DNA of 25,845 nucleotides from Candidatus Caldipriscus sp. T1.2 (GCA_000980735.1 LBFQ01000028.1:4638-30482); one strand, 5' to 3'. Counted from the first letter of the stretch, positions 1 through 8,050 are shown. The notes: generated by a model not told the origin, from the letters alone. Translations and numbers: made by a program.

Positions 1-2
1 GA

Positions 3-47
3 AAGAAGGCGCTTATAACCGTTATAACCGAAGATTTTAACCCCTGA
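3..47 (+). CDS. C-terminal tail of an upstream gene (partial)
   Basis: One forward frame is open from the window edge for 14 codons (ending ITEDFNP) and stops at a TGA whose last base is the A of the next gene's ATG (TGATG). This stop-start overlap is the coupling style used elsewhere in the window, for example ddl into the next gene. In cell-wall clusters the gene before ftsI is often rsmH or ftsL, but the visible tail is too short to identify either. Another forward frame also reaches a stop within the first 40 bases, so the assignment rests mainly on the overlap. Confidence 0.35.
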   Translation, partial: KKALITVITEDFNP

Positions 48-1627
48 TGTTGAGGAATTTCCTGATTGCAAAGCTTCTTTTAATCTCCCTTCCCCTCATA
101 GCCCTATCTTATCACTTCTACTTTATCCTATCAAAACCCGAACCTTACAGGACCTTATCGGAGAAACAGCATGTTTTAACGGTTAAGGTGCCAGGGAAGA
201 GGGGGACGATATACGATAGGTTCGGAAGGCCCTTGGCTTTCACCGGCGAGGGGTTAACCTTACAGGTTATAGATACGTTGAGTTTTAAGGATTCCGTTCT
301 TCTCTCAAGGTTCGGGATAAACATAAACAGGTTTAAGGTGGGGGAGAGGATAACGGGGCTTTCACCCTTCCTCTGGGATAAAATAAAAGTGAATGGGGTT
401 TTTAAATCTTTACAGTTTAATAAGAGGTACCTACCCTGCGGGGAGCCATGCGCGAGGTTAATAGGGAAAACCGACGGAATATACGGATTTTCTGGGGTTG
501 AGTATGCTTTTGACAGCATCCTAGCGCCAAAAACCACGGAAATTAAATTTCTAAGATATGCGGATGGTAGGGTATTTCTCGCACCGAGAAGCATATTTAA
601 CCTTAGGGAGGAAAGGGCGGATGGGAAGGATATAGTACTTTCAATTGATGGGGTCCTTCAGAGGAGGGTTTATGGGATATTGAAGAATTGGGTTTCAAGT
701 TTAAACGCAAAGGGAGCTTTGGCGATTGTGGGGAAAGTGAATACGGGAGAGATCCTCGCCATGACCTCATTGGGTTCAATGTACTCCGACAGGATCCTCC
801 TTTACGAACCGGGTTCAACCTTCAAAATAGTGGTATATACCGAGGCTTTGGAAAGGGGTTTAAACCTTGATGAAAGGTGCGGGGAAAACAAGGGATACAT
901 CATCATAGATGGAATAACAATAAAGGATGTGATCCCACTTGGGGATAAGGATAGCTGGTTTTGGGCGGTGGTTAAGTCTTCAAACGCATGCGCGTCAAAA
1001 CTTGCCTTAATGATGGACAGTATTTCAAAGAATGGGCTTTACAGAAGGGCTTTACTTTACGGCTTTGGGGAGGGGGCGGATATAGGGCTATATGAGGATA
1101 TACCTAAGCTTGAAAAACCCTCAAAGTGGAGGAGGATAAAACTGGCAAACGTCGCAATAGGTCAAGGTATCTTAGTAAATCCCATACAGGTCCTCAGGGC
1201 TTATATCGCCATAGCGAACGATGGGAAATACGTATATCCCACGCTCTTAAGGAGTGATACTCCAAGAACAAACCCATCAAGGGTGATAGCAAGGAAGGAG
1301 ACTTTTAAGGTTTTAAAGGATCTTTTGACTGCCGTTGTAGATAGCGGTACGGGTAGGATGGCAAAGATAGAGGGTATAAAGGTGGCTGGGAAAACGGGAA
1401 CCGCCCAAAAGATAGATCCAAAAACCAGAAGATACAGCGAGGATAAAACCTTGGCATCATTCATAGGGTTTTTTCCTGTGGAAAATCCGAAGTATATAAT
1501 TTACGTCCTCGTGGATGAGCCGGAGAATTTTAGAACTGGGGGTTTGGCAGCGGCACCGATTTTCAGGGAAATAGCCCTTGAGGTTTTAAATCTTTACGAA
1601 TGGGATTCTTCTTCTACAAAACCCTAA
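47..1627 (+). CDS. ftsI: Penicillin-binding protein, FtsI/PBP2-type transpeptidase
   Basis: This is a class B penicillin-binding protein that cross-links peptidoglycan stem peptides on the periplasmic side of the inner membrane, most likely in septal synthesis. Residues 9-28 form one N-terminal membrane anchor. The RGTIYDRFGRPLA motif at 52-64 opens the dimerisation/pedestal domain, and the transpeptidase domain follows. All three active-site motifs are visible: STFK with catalytic Ser257, SSN at 311-313, and KTGT at 449-452. At 526 aa it is normal to slightly short for the family and shows no PASTA domains. The ATG overlaps an upstream TGA, and its 3' end overlaps the next gene by 28 nt. The anchor-plus-RGTIYDR layout favours FtsI; an MrdA-type elongation enzyme remains possible because the flanking division genes are outside the window. 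Confidence 0.93.
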   Translation: MLRNFLIAKLLLISLPLIALSYHFYFILSKPEPYRTLSEKQHVLTVKVPGKRGTIYDRFGRPLAFTGEGLTLQVIDTLSFKDSVLLSRFGININRFKVGERITGLSPFLWDKIKVNGVFKSLQFNKRYLPCGEPCARLIGKTDGIYGFSGVEYAFDSILAPKTTEIKFLRYADGRVFLAPRSIFNLREERADGKDIVLSIDGVLQRRVYGILKNWVSSLNAKGALAIVGKVNTGEILAMTSLGSMYSDRILLYEPGSTFKIVVYTEALERGLNLDERCGENKGYIIIDGITIKDVIPLGDKDSWFWAVVKSSNACASKLALMMDSISKNGLYRRALLYGFGEGADIGLYEDIPKLEKPSKWRRIKLANVAIGQGILVNPIQVLRAYIAIANDGKYVYPTLLRSDTPRTNPSRVIARKETFKVLKDLLTAVVDSGTGRMAKIEGIKVAGKTGTAQKIDPKTRRYSEDKTLASFIGFFPVENPKYIIYVLVDEPENFRTGGLAAAPIFREIALEVLNLYEWDSSSTKP

Positions 1628-2247
1628 AGGCCCTTTTCTTTCCCCCCGGAATATTCGTATTGATCCTTATTTTTTTGGCTTTCCTTTCAAGGAAGAAATC
1701 GGGTTTTATTCTGGGAATAGCCTCAGCCATCTTCCTATTTATCCTATCAAGCGAAGTGGGTACGATAATATTAAAACCCGCAGTTTTTGAAAGGGGAGAC
1801 GAGGTAAGGGGGTGTTCTTATGTTGTGGTATTTGGAGCGGGGGTATCGGATGAGGGTATTAGGAGGGTTATGGAGGGTTGCAGGATCTCAAGGGATCTCG
1901 GGTGCCCTCTCGTGGTTTCAGGATACAAAAGGGAGGCGAAATTTATGGGGGAAGTCGCAAAAATCTTGGGGTGCCAAGTCTCAATTTACGATTCCCTAAG
2001 TAGGAACACTTACGAAAACGTGAAGTTTTTAAGGGGTTTAAAGGGAAAGCTCGTGATTGTTAGCTCCGATTATCACATAAGGAGGATAAAGAAAATATTA
2101 AGGAGGGAGGGGATAAGGGCTGATGTCCTTGGGATTTCCCTGCCTGAGGGGGACGAAAACTTCCTAAAATGGCTACCATCTTACGGGAAATTTTACGAAA
2201 ATTTGAAGCTCCTTAACGAGATCTTCGGAATGCTGTTTCTACCTTAA
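1600..2247 (+). CDS. DUF218 (ElyC/SanA/YdcF family) membrane protein
   Basis: This 215-residue protein has two hydrophobic segments (about 9-31 and 34-52) followed by a DUF218 domain. Family hallmarks are the strand plus glycine turn VVVFGAGV, the helix leading to PLVVSGYKREA, the SRNTYEN motif, and VIVSSDYHIRR, the usual site of conserved Ser/His residues. In E. coli the relatives ElyC and SanA affect envelope integrity and cell-wall precursor or lipid-carrier use, but the biochemical activity is not settled. The ATG lies 28 nt inside the end of ftsI, so the two are probably translated together, which fits a cell-wall role. Family assignment is firm; function is inferred from family and neighbour. 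Confidence 0.85.
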   Translation: MGFFFYKTLKALFFPPGIFVLILIFLAFLSRKKSGFILGIASAIFLFILSSEVGTIILKPAVFERGDEVRGCSYVVVFGAGVSDEGIRRVMEGCRISRDLGCPLVVSGYKREAKFMGEVAKILGCQVSIYDSLSRNTYENVKFLRGLKGKLVIVSSDYHIRRIKKILRREGIRADVLGISLPEGDENFLKWLPSYGKFYENLKLLNEIFGMLFLP

Positions 2248-2250
2248 AAT
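2245..2250 (+). promoter_or_regulatory. -10-like box TAAAAT, 6 nt before ATG
   Basis: TAAAAT sits 6 nt before the ATG at 2257. It is part of the window-wide series of TANAAT boxes next to start codons. It begins within the stop region of the preceding gene, so use of this promoter is uncertain. Confidence 0.4.
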
Positions 2251-2256
2251 TGAAGG

Positions 2257-3060
2257 ATGTGGAGGTTAGCTGTTTTAGGATCTTTTACCCTTTTTATCGT
2301 AATTCAATCTTGCACAAAACCCCTTCCCCCCCTTGATAGCAATCCCCCCCAATGCGACACCTGTTCAACGCCAATTACAGAATATTGTCCGGACAACGGT
2401 AGGTCCGGATATTTCCCTAACACGCCAGGCTCCTGGTGGGCTTACGAGGTGATAAAAGGCTCATCTTTAAACGGCGATACCACGGGAGTTAGGGACACGA
2501 TAACCACATGGGCGGAGACAACAAGGGTTGTAAATGACAGCACGTGGATAAATAGGTATTACGGGGGACCTTACAACGGCTACGAGGATACCTTTTTTGT
2601 ATTCATCAGGGGTGATTCCGTAATATTGAACATCAAATACAACTTTAAGCCCCCGACGGATACCACCGTAATACCCATAGACCTCAAGGCTCCCTTTGGC
2701 ATATATCCGCTAATATACCCGTTGAGGTGGGATACACCTTGGGATACCCTTCCTCCAGCAAACTATATTGGGGGTTCCCAAGCAGACACGATAGCTTACA
2801 AACTTCACGCTGAGGTTTTAAACGATACGATCGCAATAATGGGTATGTGCGCCCAGAGGGTAAAGTACGAGTTAAATGTAAAGGTGGTTTATGCGGACGG
2901 GCTAGGAAGCGGAGCCACTTTAAAGCTCCCATCATATTTCTTCTGGATCCCGTATAAAGGGATAGGGAGGAGGTTGGAGATAGATTTAAGGGATACGACG
3001 GGGGGTTTTCCCACAAAGTGGCTACAAAAGGAGCTTAAAGGATACTTTATACAACCGTAG
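2257..3060 (+). CDS. Lipoprotein of unknown function
   Basis: The 267-residue product starts with a lipoprotein signal peptide (MWRLAVLGSFTLFIVIQSC), whose probable lipobox places the lipidated Cys at 19. A Pro/Cys-rich linker follows (CDTCSTP), then a beta-rich domain opening with PNTPGSWWAYEV. That opening recalls secreted proteins I associate with candidate-phylum bacteria, but I recognise no catalytic motif. Further Cys residues (C33, C36, C44 and one near 199) could form disulphides. It follows the DUF218 gene by 9 nt and precedes era by 12 nt. Membrane attachment is well supported; the function is unknown. Confidence 0.8.
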   Translation: MWRLAVLGSFTLFIVIQSCTKPLPPLDSNPPQCDTCSTPITEYCPDNGRSGYFPNTPGSWWAYEVIKGSSLNGDTTGVRDTITTWAETTRVVNDSTWINRYYGGPYNGYEDTFFVFIRGDSVILNIKYNFKPPTDTTVIPIDLKAPFGIYPLIYPLRWDTPWDTLPPANYIGGSQADTIAYKLHAEVLNDTIAIMGMCAQRVKYELNVKVVYADGLGSGATLKLPSYFFWIPYKGIGRRLEIDLRDTTGGFPTKWLQKELKGYFIQP

Positions 3061-3063
3061 AAT
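3058..3063 (+). promoter_or_regulatory. -10-like box TAGAAT, 9 nt before GTG
   Basis: TAGAAT overlaps the TAG stop of the lipoprotein gene and lies 9 nt before the GTG start of era. No Shine-Dalgarno sequence lies between them, in keeping with the leaderless pattern seen elsewhere. Confidence 0.4.
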
Positions 3064-3072
3064 TTTGAAACT

Positions 3073-3960
3073 GTGAAGGTGGGATACGTTGCGGTAATAG
3101 GTAGGCCAAACGTTGGAAAATCTACTTTGGTGAATACCCTTTTGAAGTTCAAGCTCGCGGCCGTAAGTCCAAAACCCCAAACCACAAGGTACAAGATCCT
3201 TGGGATAATAAACGAGGAGGATGCACAAATTCTCCTCCTTGATACCCCAGGGATCTTCAAGAAGAGCATGTATGCCCTGCATAATTATATGATAAAGGAA
3301 GCGGTGGAGTCAATAAGAGATGCGGATGTAGTGGTTTGGGTGGTTGAACCCGTTATGCCAACGGAATTGGAGGAGGATATAGCGGAAAAGATCAAGGAAA
3401 CAACAAAAGAAAAGAAAACTCCAGTAATTTTGGCAATTAACAAGATAGATACCGTTCATAAAAACGCCCTACTTCCGATAATGGATGCGTACTCAAAACT
3501 CTACGATTTCTCCGCATACGTTCCTATAAGCGCCCTAAAGAATGACGGGCTTGACATACTACTTGAAGAGATAAAGAAGCACCTACCCGAAGGGGAACCC
3601 TTTTACCCTACGGATCAGCTTACGGACAAACCCTTACGTTTTATAGTTGCGGAGATAATCAGGGAAAAGATCTTCCTGCATTATAGGCAGGAGATACCTT
3701 ACTCCATCGCGGTGAAGGTTGAGGAGTTTAGGGAGGGGGATCCGATTTACATTAGGGCGGTGATATTCGTAGAGAGGGAGTCCCAGAAGGGGATACTGAT
3801 AGGTAAGGGGGGGCAAGCCCTTAAAAGGGTGGGTACGGAGGCGAGGAAGGAAATAGAAGCAATATTGGGGAAGAAGGTATATTTGGAGCTTTGGGTGAAG
3901 GTTAAGAAGGATTGGAGGGAAAACCTAGCCTTCATTAGGGAGCTTGAGCTGGGATTTTAA
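3073..3960 (+). CDS. era: GTPase Era
   Basis: Era binds 16S rRNA near its 3' end and assists 30S subunit assembly. At 295 aa it has the usual length. The GTPase motifs are G1 GRPNVGKS (10-17), G2 in the QTTR region (36-39), G3 DTPG (57-60), G4 NKID (123-126) and G5 SAL. A C-terminal KH domain with the GKGG loop follows (IGKGGQALKRVG), the RNA-binding half of Era. The GTG start gives a protein beginning exactly at the first strand of the G domain. Its TAA stop overlaps the stop of the convergent gene by 4 nt, so no separate terminator fits between them. Confidence 0.97.
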   Translation: MKVGYVAVIGRPNVGKSTLVNTLLKFKLAAVSPKPQTTRYKILGIINEEDAQILLLDTPGIFKKSMYALHNYMIKEAVESIRDADVVVWVVEPVMPTELEEDIAEKIKETTKEKKTPVILAINKIDTVHKNALLPIMDAYSKLYDFSAYVPISALKNDGLDILLEEIKKHLPEGEPFYPTDQLTDKPLRFIVAEIIREKIFLHYRQEIPYSIAVKVEEFREGDPIYIRAVIFVERESQKGILIGKGGQALKRVGTEARKEIEAILGKKVYLELWVKVKKDWRENLAFIRELELGF

Positions 3961-4448
3961 AACTTCAAACCCACATTCAAAGAATCCAAAGAACCCTTAT
4001 TTTCCCCCCTACCAACACCAATGGATAATTTTATCATTTTACCATAATTTAGGGCTCTTCCAATTCCCAAATCCGCAAACTTAATAAAACCCCTATTCTC
4101 CAGTTCCCCCATCCCCAATTCAAGGCTATCAATTTGCCCGAAGTTTTTAAACTTTCCCGTTCCCACCTCTGCACTCCTTATTTCCCCCCTATTTTCAACC
4201 TCACCAACACCTAAAACCATCTCACCGACCTTTCCATAATTTATTATCTTCCCAATGTCAACCTCCAGATCCTTTATATTCGCCCCCTTATCTATTTCAA
4301 CGAAGAAACACCTATCTTTCAACCTGATTATATCCCCCTCAAGAACCCTAAGCGTATCAACCTCCCTACACCTTACGCTCATAACAAAGTCGGAGCAAGA
4401 AAGGAAGATCAAGAAAAATAAACTACCTAACTTCTTCCAATATGCCAT
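3957..4448 (-). CDS. Lipoprotein made of 16-residue repeats (solenoid-like)
   Basis: This 163-residue protein has an N-terminal export signal ending in a probable lipobox (LIFLSC, Cys18), a spacer with two Cys (27 and 47), then six consecutive repeats of exactly 16 residues at 65-80, 81-96, 97-112, 113-128, 129-144 and 145-160. The consensus is hydrophobic-Gly, three variable residues, Asn-x-Gly-x-(Ile/Leu/Met), then an alternating strand ending in Gly. The regular Asn and Gly spacing suggests a short-rung beta-helix on the periplasmic side of a membrane. The ATG lies 26 nt inside the upstream ATPase gene, so the two form a coupled pair. I do not recognise a named family; DUF4097-like or bactofilin-like folds are only loose analogies. 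Confidence 0.75.
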   Translation of the reverse strand: MAYWKKLGSLFFLIFLSCSDFVMSVRCREVDTLRVLEGDIIRLKDRCFFVEIDKGANIKDLEVDIGKIINYGKVGEMVLGVGEVENRGEIRSAEVGTGKFKNFGQIDSLELGMGELENRGFIKFADLGIGRALNYGKMIKLSIGVGRGENKGSLDSLNVGLKF

Positions 4449-5091
4449 CCTTCAGGCGATAGATCCTTGATACTTTCATCGCGTTCTGGGGAACCCTGTT
4501 TGCCCCCCAAATTACCGTAGTACCCATCTCGTTTAGGGATAATATCAGTTGCTCAATCTCGTAAGAGGATCTGTCGTCAAGGCCTAAGGTTGGGTCGTCG
4601 GCGATAAGCAAAACTGGGTCCTTCGCTATCGCCCTTGCTATTGATACTTTCTGCCTTTGACCCGCGGAGAGTTCGTAAGGGAACTTCTTTGCATAACTTA
4701 ACATACCAACCCTATCAAGTGCCTCTATGGCCCTATTTTCAGCTATCTTTCTGTTGAAACCCAAAGCTTCCAAAACGAGAATTATATTTTCAAGACAGTT
4801 CATCTCGTTGATGAAAATGGGCTCCTGCGTGATAATACCGATCCTTTTCCTAACCTCTTGGACCTTACCCTTCCTCTTCCTCGCCAAATCCGAGCTAAGG
4901 GATAGAACCTCAACGGAACCTTTGTCCGGGAAATCCTGGAAATAAACGAGTTTAAGTAATGTACTTTTTCCCGCCCCAACCTCGCCGTATATCACCACAA
5001 AATCCCCCTTATTGACGGTGAGGGAAACATCCCTCAAAATTTCGTAATCTCCGTAAAACTTTGAAACCCCTTTGATATCAACCACCTTCAA
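4423..5091 (-). CDS. FtsE/LolD-like ABC ATPase with altered catalytic residues
   Basis: This is a stand-alone ABC nucleotide-binding domain of 222 aa, in the size range of FtsE, LolD and MacB-type ATPases. Visible motifs are Walker A GEVGAGKST (36-44), Q-loop Gln89, signature LSAGQ (141-145) and Walker B LLIADD (161-166). Two changes stand out. The residue after the Walker B Asp is Asp166 rather than Glu, and the switch-loop His, expected in an ATHD-like motif, is replaced by Asn198 (WGANR). ATP hydrolysis is therefore probably slow or regulatory. No FtsX-like permease lies in the window; the partner gene encodes the repeat lipoprotein. The start codon is TTG, 9 nt after a TAAAAT box. Confidence 0.85.
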   Translation of the reverse strand: MKVVDIKGVSKFYGDYEILRDVSLTVNKGDFVVIYGEVGAGKSTLLKLVYFQDFPDKGSVEVLSLSSDLARKRKGKVQEVRKRIGIITQEPIFINEMNCLENIILVLEALGFNRKIAENRAIEALDRVGMLSYAKKFPYELSAGQRQKVSIARAIAKDPVLLIADDPTLGLDDRSSYEIEQLILSLNEMGTTVIWGANRVPQNAMKVSRIYRLKDGILEEVR

Positions 5092-5100
5092 GGCTTGGGG

Positions 5101-5106
5101 ATTTTA
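5101..5106 (-). promoter_or_regulatory. -10-like box TAAAAT, 9 nt before TTG
   Basis: On the minus strand TAAAAT ends 9 nt before the TTG start at 5091. It shares a 42-bp divergent intergenic region with the plus-strand TATAAT at 5121-5126. Confidence 0.5.
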
Positions 5107-5120
5107 AAGTTGAACAGGTT

Positions 5121-5126
5121 TATAAT
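5121..5126 (+). promoter_or_regulatory. -10 box TATAAT, 7 nt before ATG
   Basis: This perfect TATAAT lies 7 nt before the ATG at 5134. It decides the start, because transcription beginning about 7 nt downstream would start at or next to that ATG. An earlier in-frame TTG at 5095 would lie upstream of the promoter. No TTGACA-like -35 at 16-18 bp spacing is visible. Confidence 0.6.
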
Positions 5127-5133
5127 ATTCGTA

Positions 5134-6114
5134 ATGCGTAAGATTTTGTTTATTACGCTTGGGTTATATTTCGGATGCGCACCGCAGGCTCCCACGGACT
5201 TTATGAACATACCGGAACCCTCGGAGTATATGAGGGGCTTTTTCCCCCTGAAGGTGGTTTTTGACGAGAAAAAACCCAACGAGATGGTGGTTTTGATGGC
5301 GGGAGGGGGAAACGTAGGTGAATTTAGGCTCCTTGCAATAAGTATGCCTGTAGGTCAAAAGGTTTGGGAGTACAGTATAACGGGCAGGCAGGTCAGGGAT
5401 ATAGCACCGGATCCTGAGGGTGGAATATGGGTTTTCGTTGAGGAGCAGAAAACAACGAGGAGGGGACCTGCCAGGGATTTTAAGATCTTAAAGGTTGTAA
5501 ATGGGGAGAACGTAACTTCCGTTGATATTCCGGATACGGTTTATACGGATTGGTACACCTTTGTTGCCCTTAATGATGCCTTTGTTGGAAAGCCTGTATC
5601 TCCCCATCTTTACTTTGGAGTTTGCTCAAAAACGGGGGAGCTTATAAATTCCGCCCCAAAGTTCAAGAACCTAAAAGAATATTACGAGGAATTTAAAAAA
5701 TATTCGGGGAGATATAACTTCAAGAAGTTCGTAGCGGTGATAAAGGATAAGGTTTACTCCCTCTCCGAAGCATTGGATACATTGGAGATATACGACCTGA
5801 ATACTGGGAACCTTGTAAGGAAGGTGGGTTTTGGGGAACCACAGATGATCCCCACAGGTCCAGGAAAGGCGGTGATAAACAACAGGGTGGTTTCCGTGGG
5901 GACAAAGGGAGATACGATGTGGGTTTTGACGCTGAAGGACATAAGGTACCTTTACGATGGGAATTTGGTTTATTCGGTTGATTTTGGAGACAAAAGGTTT
6001 TTGACGGGGACGGTTAAAAAAGATACATTCTATTGGATCACGTACGATAAGGCGGTGAGGCTTTCAAGCATTTACAGGTACAGGATAGTTAAGGCGGAAA
6101 ATACGGGTGGATGA
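5134..6114 (+). CDS. Lipoprotein, possibly beta-propeller
   Basis: I place the start at the ATG giving MRKILFITLGLYFGC, a compact lipoprotein signal with the lipidated Cys at 15; an in-frame TTG 39 nt upstream would bury this signal. The mature part (about 310 aa) is beta-rich, with recurring strands and short turns (EGGIWVFVEE, GDTMWVLTLK, DTLEIYDLNTG) that resemble the blades of a propeller. I see no catalytic motif and do not recognise a named family. Its TGA overlaps the start of tadA by 8 nt, so the two are cotranscribed. Whether this means a shared task or only compaction cannot be told from the sequence. Confidence 0.75.
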   Translation: MRKILFITLGLYFGCAPQAPTDFMNIPEPSEYMRGFFPLKVVFDEKKPNEMVVLMAGGGNVGEFRLLAISMPVGQKVWEYSITGRQVRDIAPDPEGGIWVFVEEQKTTRRGPARDFKILKVVNGENVTSVDIPDTVYTDWYTFVALNDAFVGKPVSPHLYFGVCSKTGELINSAPKFKNLKEYYEEFKKYSGRYNFKKFVAVIKDKVYSLSEALDTLEIYDLNTGNLVRKVGFGEPQMIPTGPGKAVINNRVVSVGTKGDTMWVLTLKDIRYLYDGNLVYSVDFGDKRFLTGTVKKDTFYWITYDKAVRLSSIYRYRIVKAENTGG

Positions 6115-6535
6115 GTTTTGGATGGGTTTGGCAATATGCGAAGCGGAGAGGGCGTTTAGGAAGGGAGAGGTTCCCGTTGGGGCTGTCCTCGTCAAAGGAG
6201 ATAGGTTAATATCAAAGGCTCACAATTTAACATCAAAGAACCCCCTTTTTCACGCGGAAATTTTAGCAATTCTAAAGGCGGATCCGGAGGATGTAAGGGA
6301 TTCCACCCTATATGTTACCCTTGAACCGTGCGTTATGTGTAGTGGTGCTATAGTTTTGGCGAGGATAAGGGAAATAGTGTTTTCTGTACCTAACGAAAAG
6401 TTCGGCGGTACGTACTCTTTATATCAGATACCCCTTGACCTTAGGTTGAACCATAGGGTGATTGTAAGGAAGGGACCCTTCGGAGATAAGGTGGAAAAAC
6501 TCTTAAGAGAATTTTTTGAGGGGAAAAGAAACTAA
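6107..6535 (+). CDS. tadA: tRNA adenosine(34) deaminase TadA
   Basis: TadA converts A34 of tRNA-Arg(ACG) to inosine. The 142-aa protein shows the zinc deaminase signature: His49-Ala-Glu51 (HAE, with Glu as proton shuttle) and Pro74-Cys75-x-x-Cys78 (PCVMC). The MDEFWMGLA opening matches the usual TadA N-terminus and supports the GTG start, which overlaps the previous stop by 8 nt. The stop TAA overlaps the stop of the convergent peptidase gene by 4 nt (CTAA). A guanine or cytosine deaminase is possible, but the C-terminal half (KFGGTYSL, then EKLLREFFE) fits TadA best. Confidence 0.92.
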   Translation: MDEFWMGLAICEAERAFRKGEVPVGAVLVKGDRLISKAHNLTSKNPLFHAEILAILKADPEDVRDSTLYVTLEPCVMCSGAIVLARIREIVFSVPNEKFGGTYSLYQIPLDLRLNHRVIVRKGPFGDKVEKLLREFFEGKRN

Positions 6536-7956
6536 AACCTCAGCTTTGAAATAAGCTTTAATGGGGGAAACTTTAGACCCGTCCTCCAAAGCTCCTTCAA
6601 AAATTCCCCACTTTGCCCGTTAAAGTACCAATCATCCCCGAACTCGTGCTTCAAGTATTCTCTAAGGTTTTCCTCCGCTTCCCAAGCTTGCGAATAATCC
6701 ACGCTATAAAAACCAAAATCCAAATCCCAAAAGTAGTTGTATGGTGGATGGAAGACACCCGTGGCGGAAGTTAAAATCTCTGAGTAAAGATTTGGACCGA
6801 TATCCTCCCAGTTATCGCCCGAAAAGAGCTTTGTCTCGTATATTACCTTGGCAGCGTATCTCCTCCTGAGATAAAGGTAAGCAAACCTCCTGTACCTCAA
6901 AAATTCCCCATTCTTTCCGAAAAACTCCCTAACCCACCCCTCCGAATCCGCTATATATTGGAAATTAAAGGCAAAAATTTCGGATGTTCCACTCCTTCCC
7001 ATTAACCTGTAAACCGCGGGAAGATCCTTTGCGGTATTTGAGAAGTGTAAGGCATGCCCCATCTCGTGGAAAAGTACGGATATGTCGCTAAAGGAACCGG
7101 AAGGTTTGACAACTACAACGACCTCATCCGGTACCCTTATGGGGGCGCAAAACGCCCTTGGGGATTTCTTTGGCCTGAATTCGTGGTCTATATGTAGGTT
7201 TTTGAGTTCGTCAAGGTTTAAGCCCATAAAATTTAAAGTTTTCTTTAATATTCCAAGGGGATCATCCACCCTAAAATCCGAGAACTTAACGCCGGACATC
7301 AAGAACGGGATATCAAAGTTCTCAACCTCCCCCAACCTTAGTCCCAAATATCCCTCAAAGATTTCCCCCGCAAGATCCCTATATTCCTCTTCCGTCCTTT
7401 TCAAGAACTCCTCCATCCTCCTTGAGTACCCCACCACATCCTCCATTAATGATGCGGACCAATATGAAAGCAAGTTAGGATATCCGAACTCCTTCCTCGC
7501 TATATTAAGGGCTTCCCTCGCTATTTTCAGTTTATGTTGCGTAAGCTCCTCAATTATAGGTTTTGCTTTCTCACTCAAATTTCTCCTTTTTTCCCTATTT
7601 TCCTCCCTTTCCAGTATGTTGTTTATCATCCGGAAGGGGATCCCGTCTATTTCCCTTGAAAGTTCAACCTTCTGCATCTCGGTGTATAGGCTAGCCAATC
7701 TCCCGGAGATATAACCTTCAAGGAGGGTGAAGATTATTCTGTCGTAAGCCTCAAAGTCCTCCGAAGGCGCATCCTCCGGAAGTTGGTTCTTTTCCTTTAT
7801 CACATCCCCTATAGTTTTCAAGTCAAATAAGTATGCGTACTTGGAGAATATCTTTTCGTACTCAGGCTCTTCTTTCAAGCCCGCGCCGATCAGGTAGCCT
7901 TCCCTTACAATCTCTTCCCTGAAACTTTCGTAATCTTTTAGGATCTTTTCCAGCAA
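6532..7956 (-). CDS. M3-family zinc metallopeptidase (oligopeptidase F-like)
   Basis: The 474-residue product carries the gluzincin site HEMGH (His297, Glu298, His301) and a downstream Glu326 (GTSEIFAF) as probable third zinc ligand, the arrangement of family M3 peptidases (oligoendopeptidase F and thimet-like). A C-terminal helical part with PPYNYFWDLDFGFYSVDY-type aromatic residues is also typical. It is shorter than canonical PepF (about 600 aa). There is no signal peptide, so it probably acts on peptides in the cytoplasm. The start is TTG, because no ATG or GTG alternative keeps the N-terminal helix. That TTG lies 2 nt past the 3' end of tRNA-Glu, implying a tRNA-mRNA cotranscript. Confidence 0.9.
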   Translation of the reverse strand: MLEKILKDYESFREEIVREGYLIGAGLKEEPEYEKIFSKYAYLFDLKTIGDVIKEKNQLPEDAPSEDFEAYDRIIFTLLEGYISGRLASLYTEMQKVELSREIDGIPFRMINNILEREENREKRRNLSEKAKPIIEELTQHKLKIAREALNIARKEFGYPNLLSYWSASLMEDVVGYSRRMEEFLKRTEEEYRDLAGEIFEGYLGLRLGEVENFDIPFLMSGVKFSDFRVDDPLGILKKTLNFMGLNLDELKNLHIDHEFRPKKSPRAFCAPIRVPDEVVVVVKPSGSFSDISVLFHEMGHALHFSNTAKDLPAVYRLMGRSGTSEIFAFNFQYIADSEGWVREFFGKNGEFLRYRRFAYLYLRRRYAAKVIYETKLFSGDNWEDIGPNLYSEILTSATGVFHPPYNYFWDLDFGFYSVDYSQAWEAEENLREYLKHEFGDDWYFNGQSGEFLKELWRTGLKFPPLKLISKLRF

Positions 7957-7958
7957 AA

Positions 7959-8033
7959 CGCCCCCACCGGGATTTGAACCCGGGTTTCGTGGCTGAGAAC
8001 CACGCGTCCTGGACCTGGCTAGACGATGGGGGC
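7959..8033 (-). tRNA. tRNA-Glu (CUC)
   Basis: A complete cloverleaf can be drawn: acceptor GCCCCCA pairs with TGGGGGC, the anticodon stem CGTGG pairs with CCACG around loop TTCTCAG (anticodon CTC), and the T-arm contains GGTTCAAATCC. The discriminator base is G and CCA is not encoded. The next gene's TTG start follows 2 nt later. A TATAAT lies 11 nt upstream. Confidence 0.95.
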
Positions 8034-8044
8034 AAGAAGCGAGT

Positions 8045-8050
8045 ATTATA
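8045..8050 (-). promoter_or_regulatory. -10 box TATAAT for tRNA-Glu
   Basis: A perfect TATAAT on the minus strand lies 11 nt before the first base of tRNA-Glu. It would drive the tRNA and, by readthrough, the M3 peptidase gene. No convincing -35 box is seen. Confidence 0.6.

Noticed and set aside
145..594. Long open frames antisense to ftsI and to many other genes
   Set aside because: They have no family-like sequence, no start signals, and lie fully inside well-identified genes; this base composition gives many such shadow frames.
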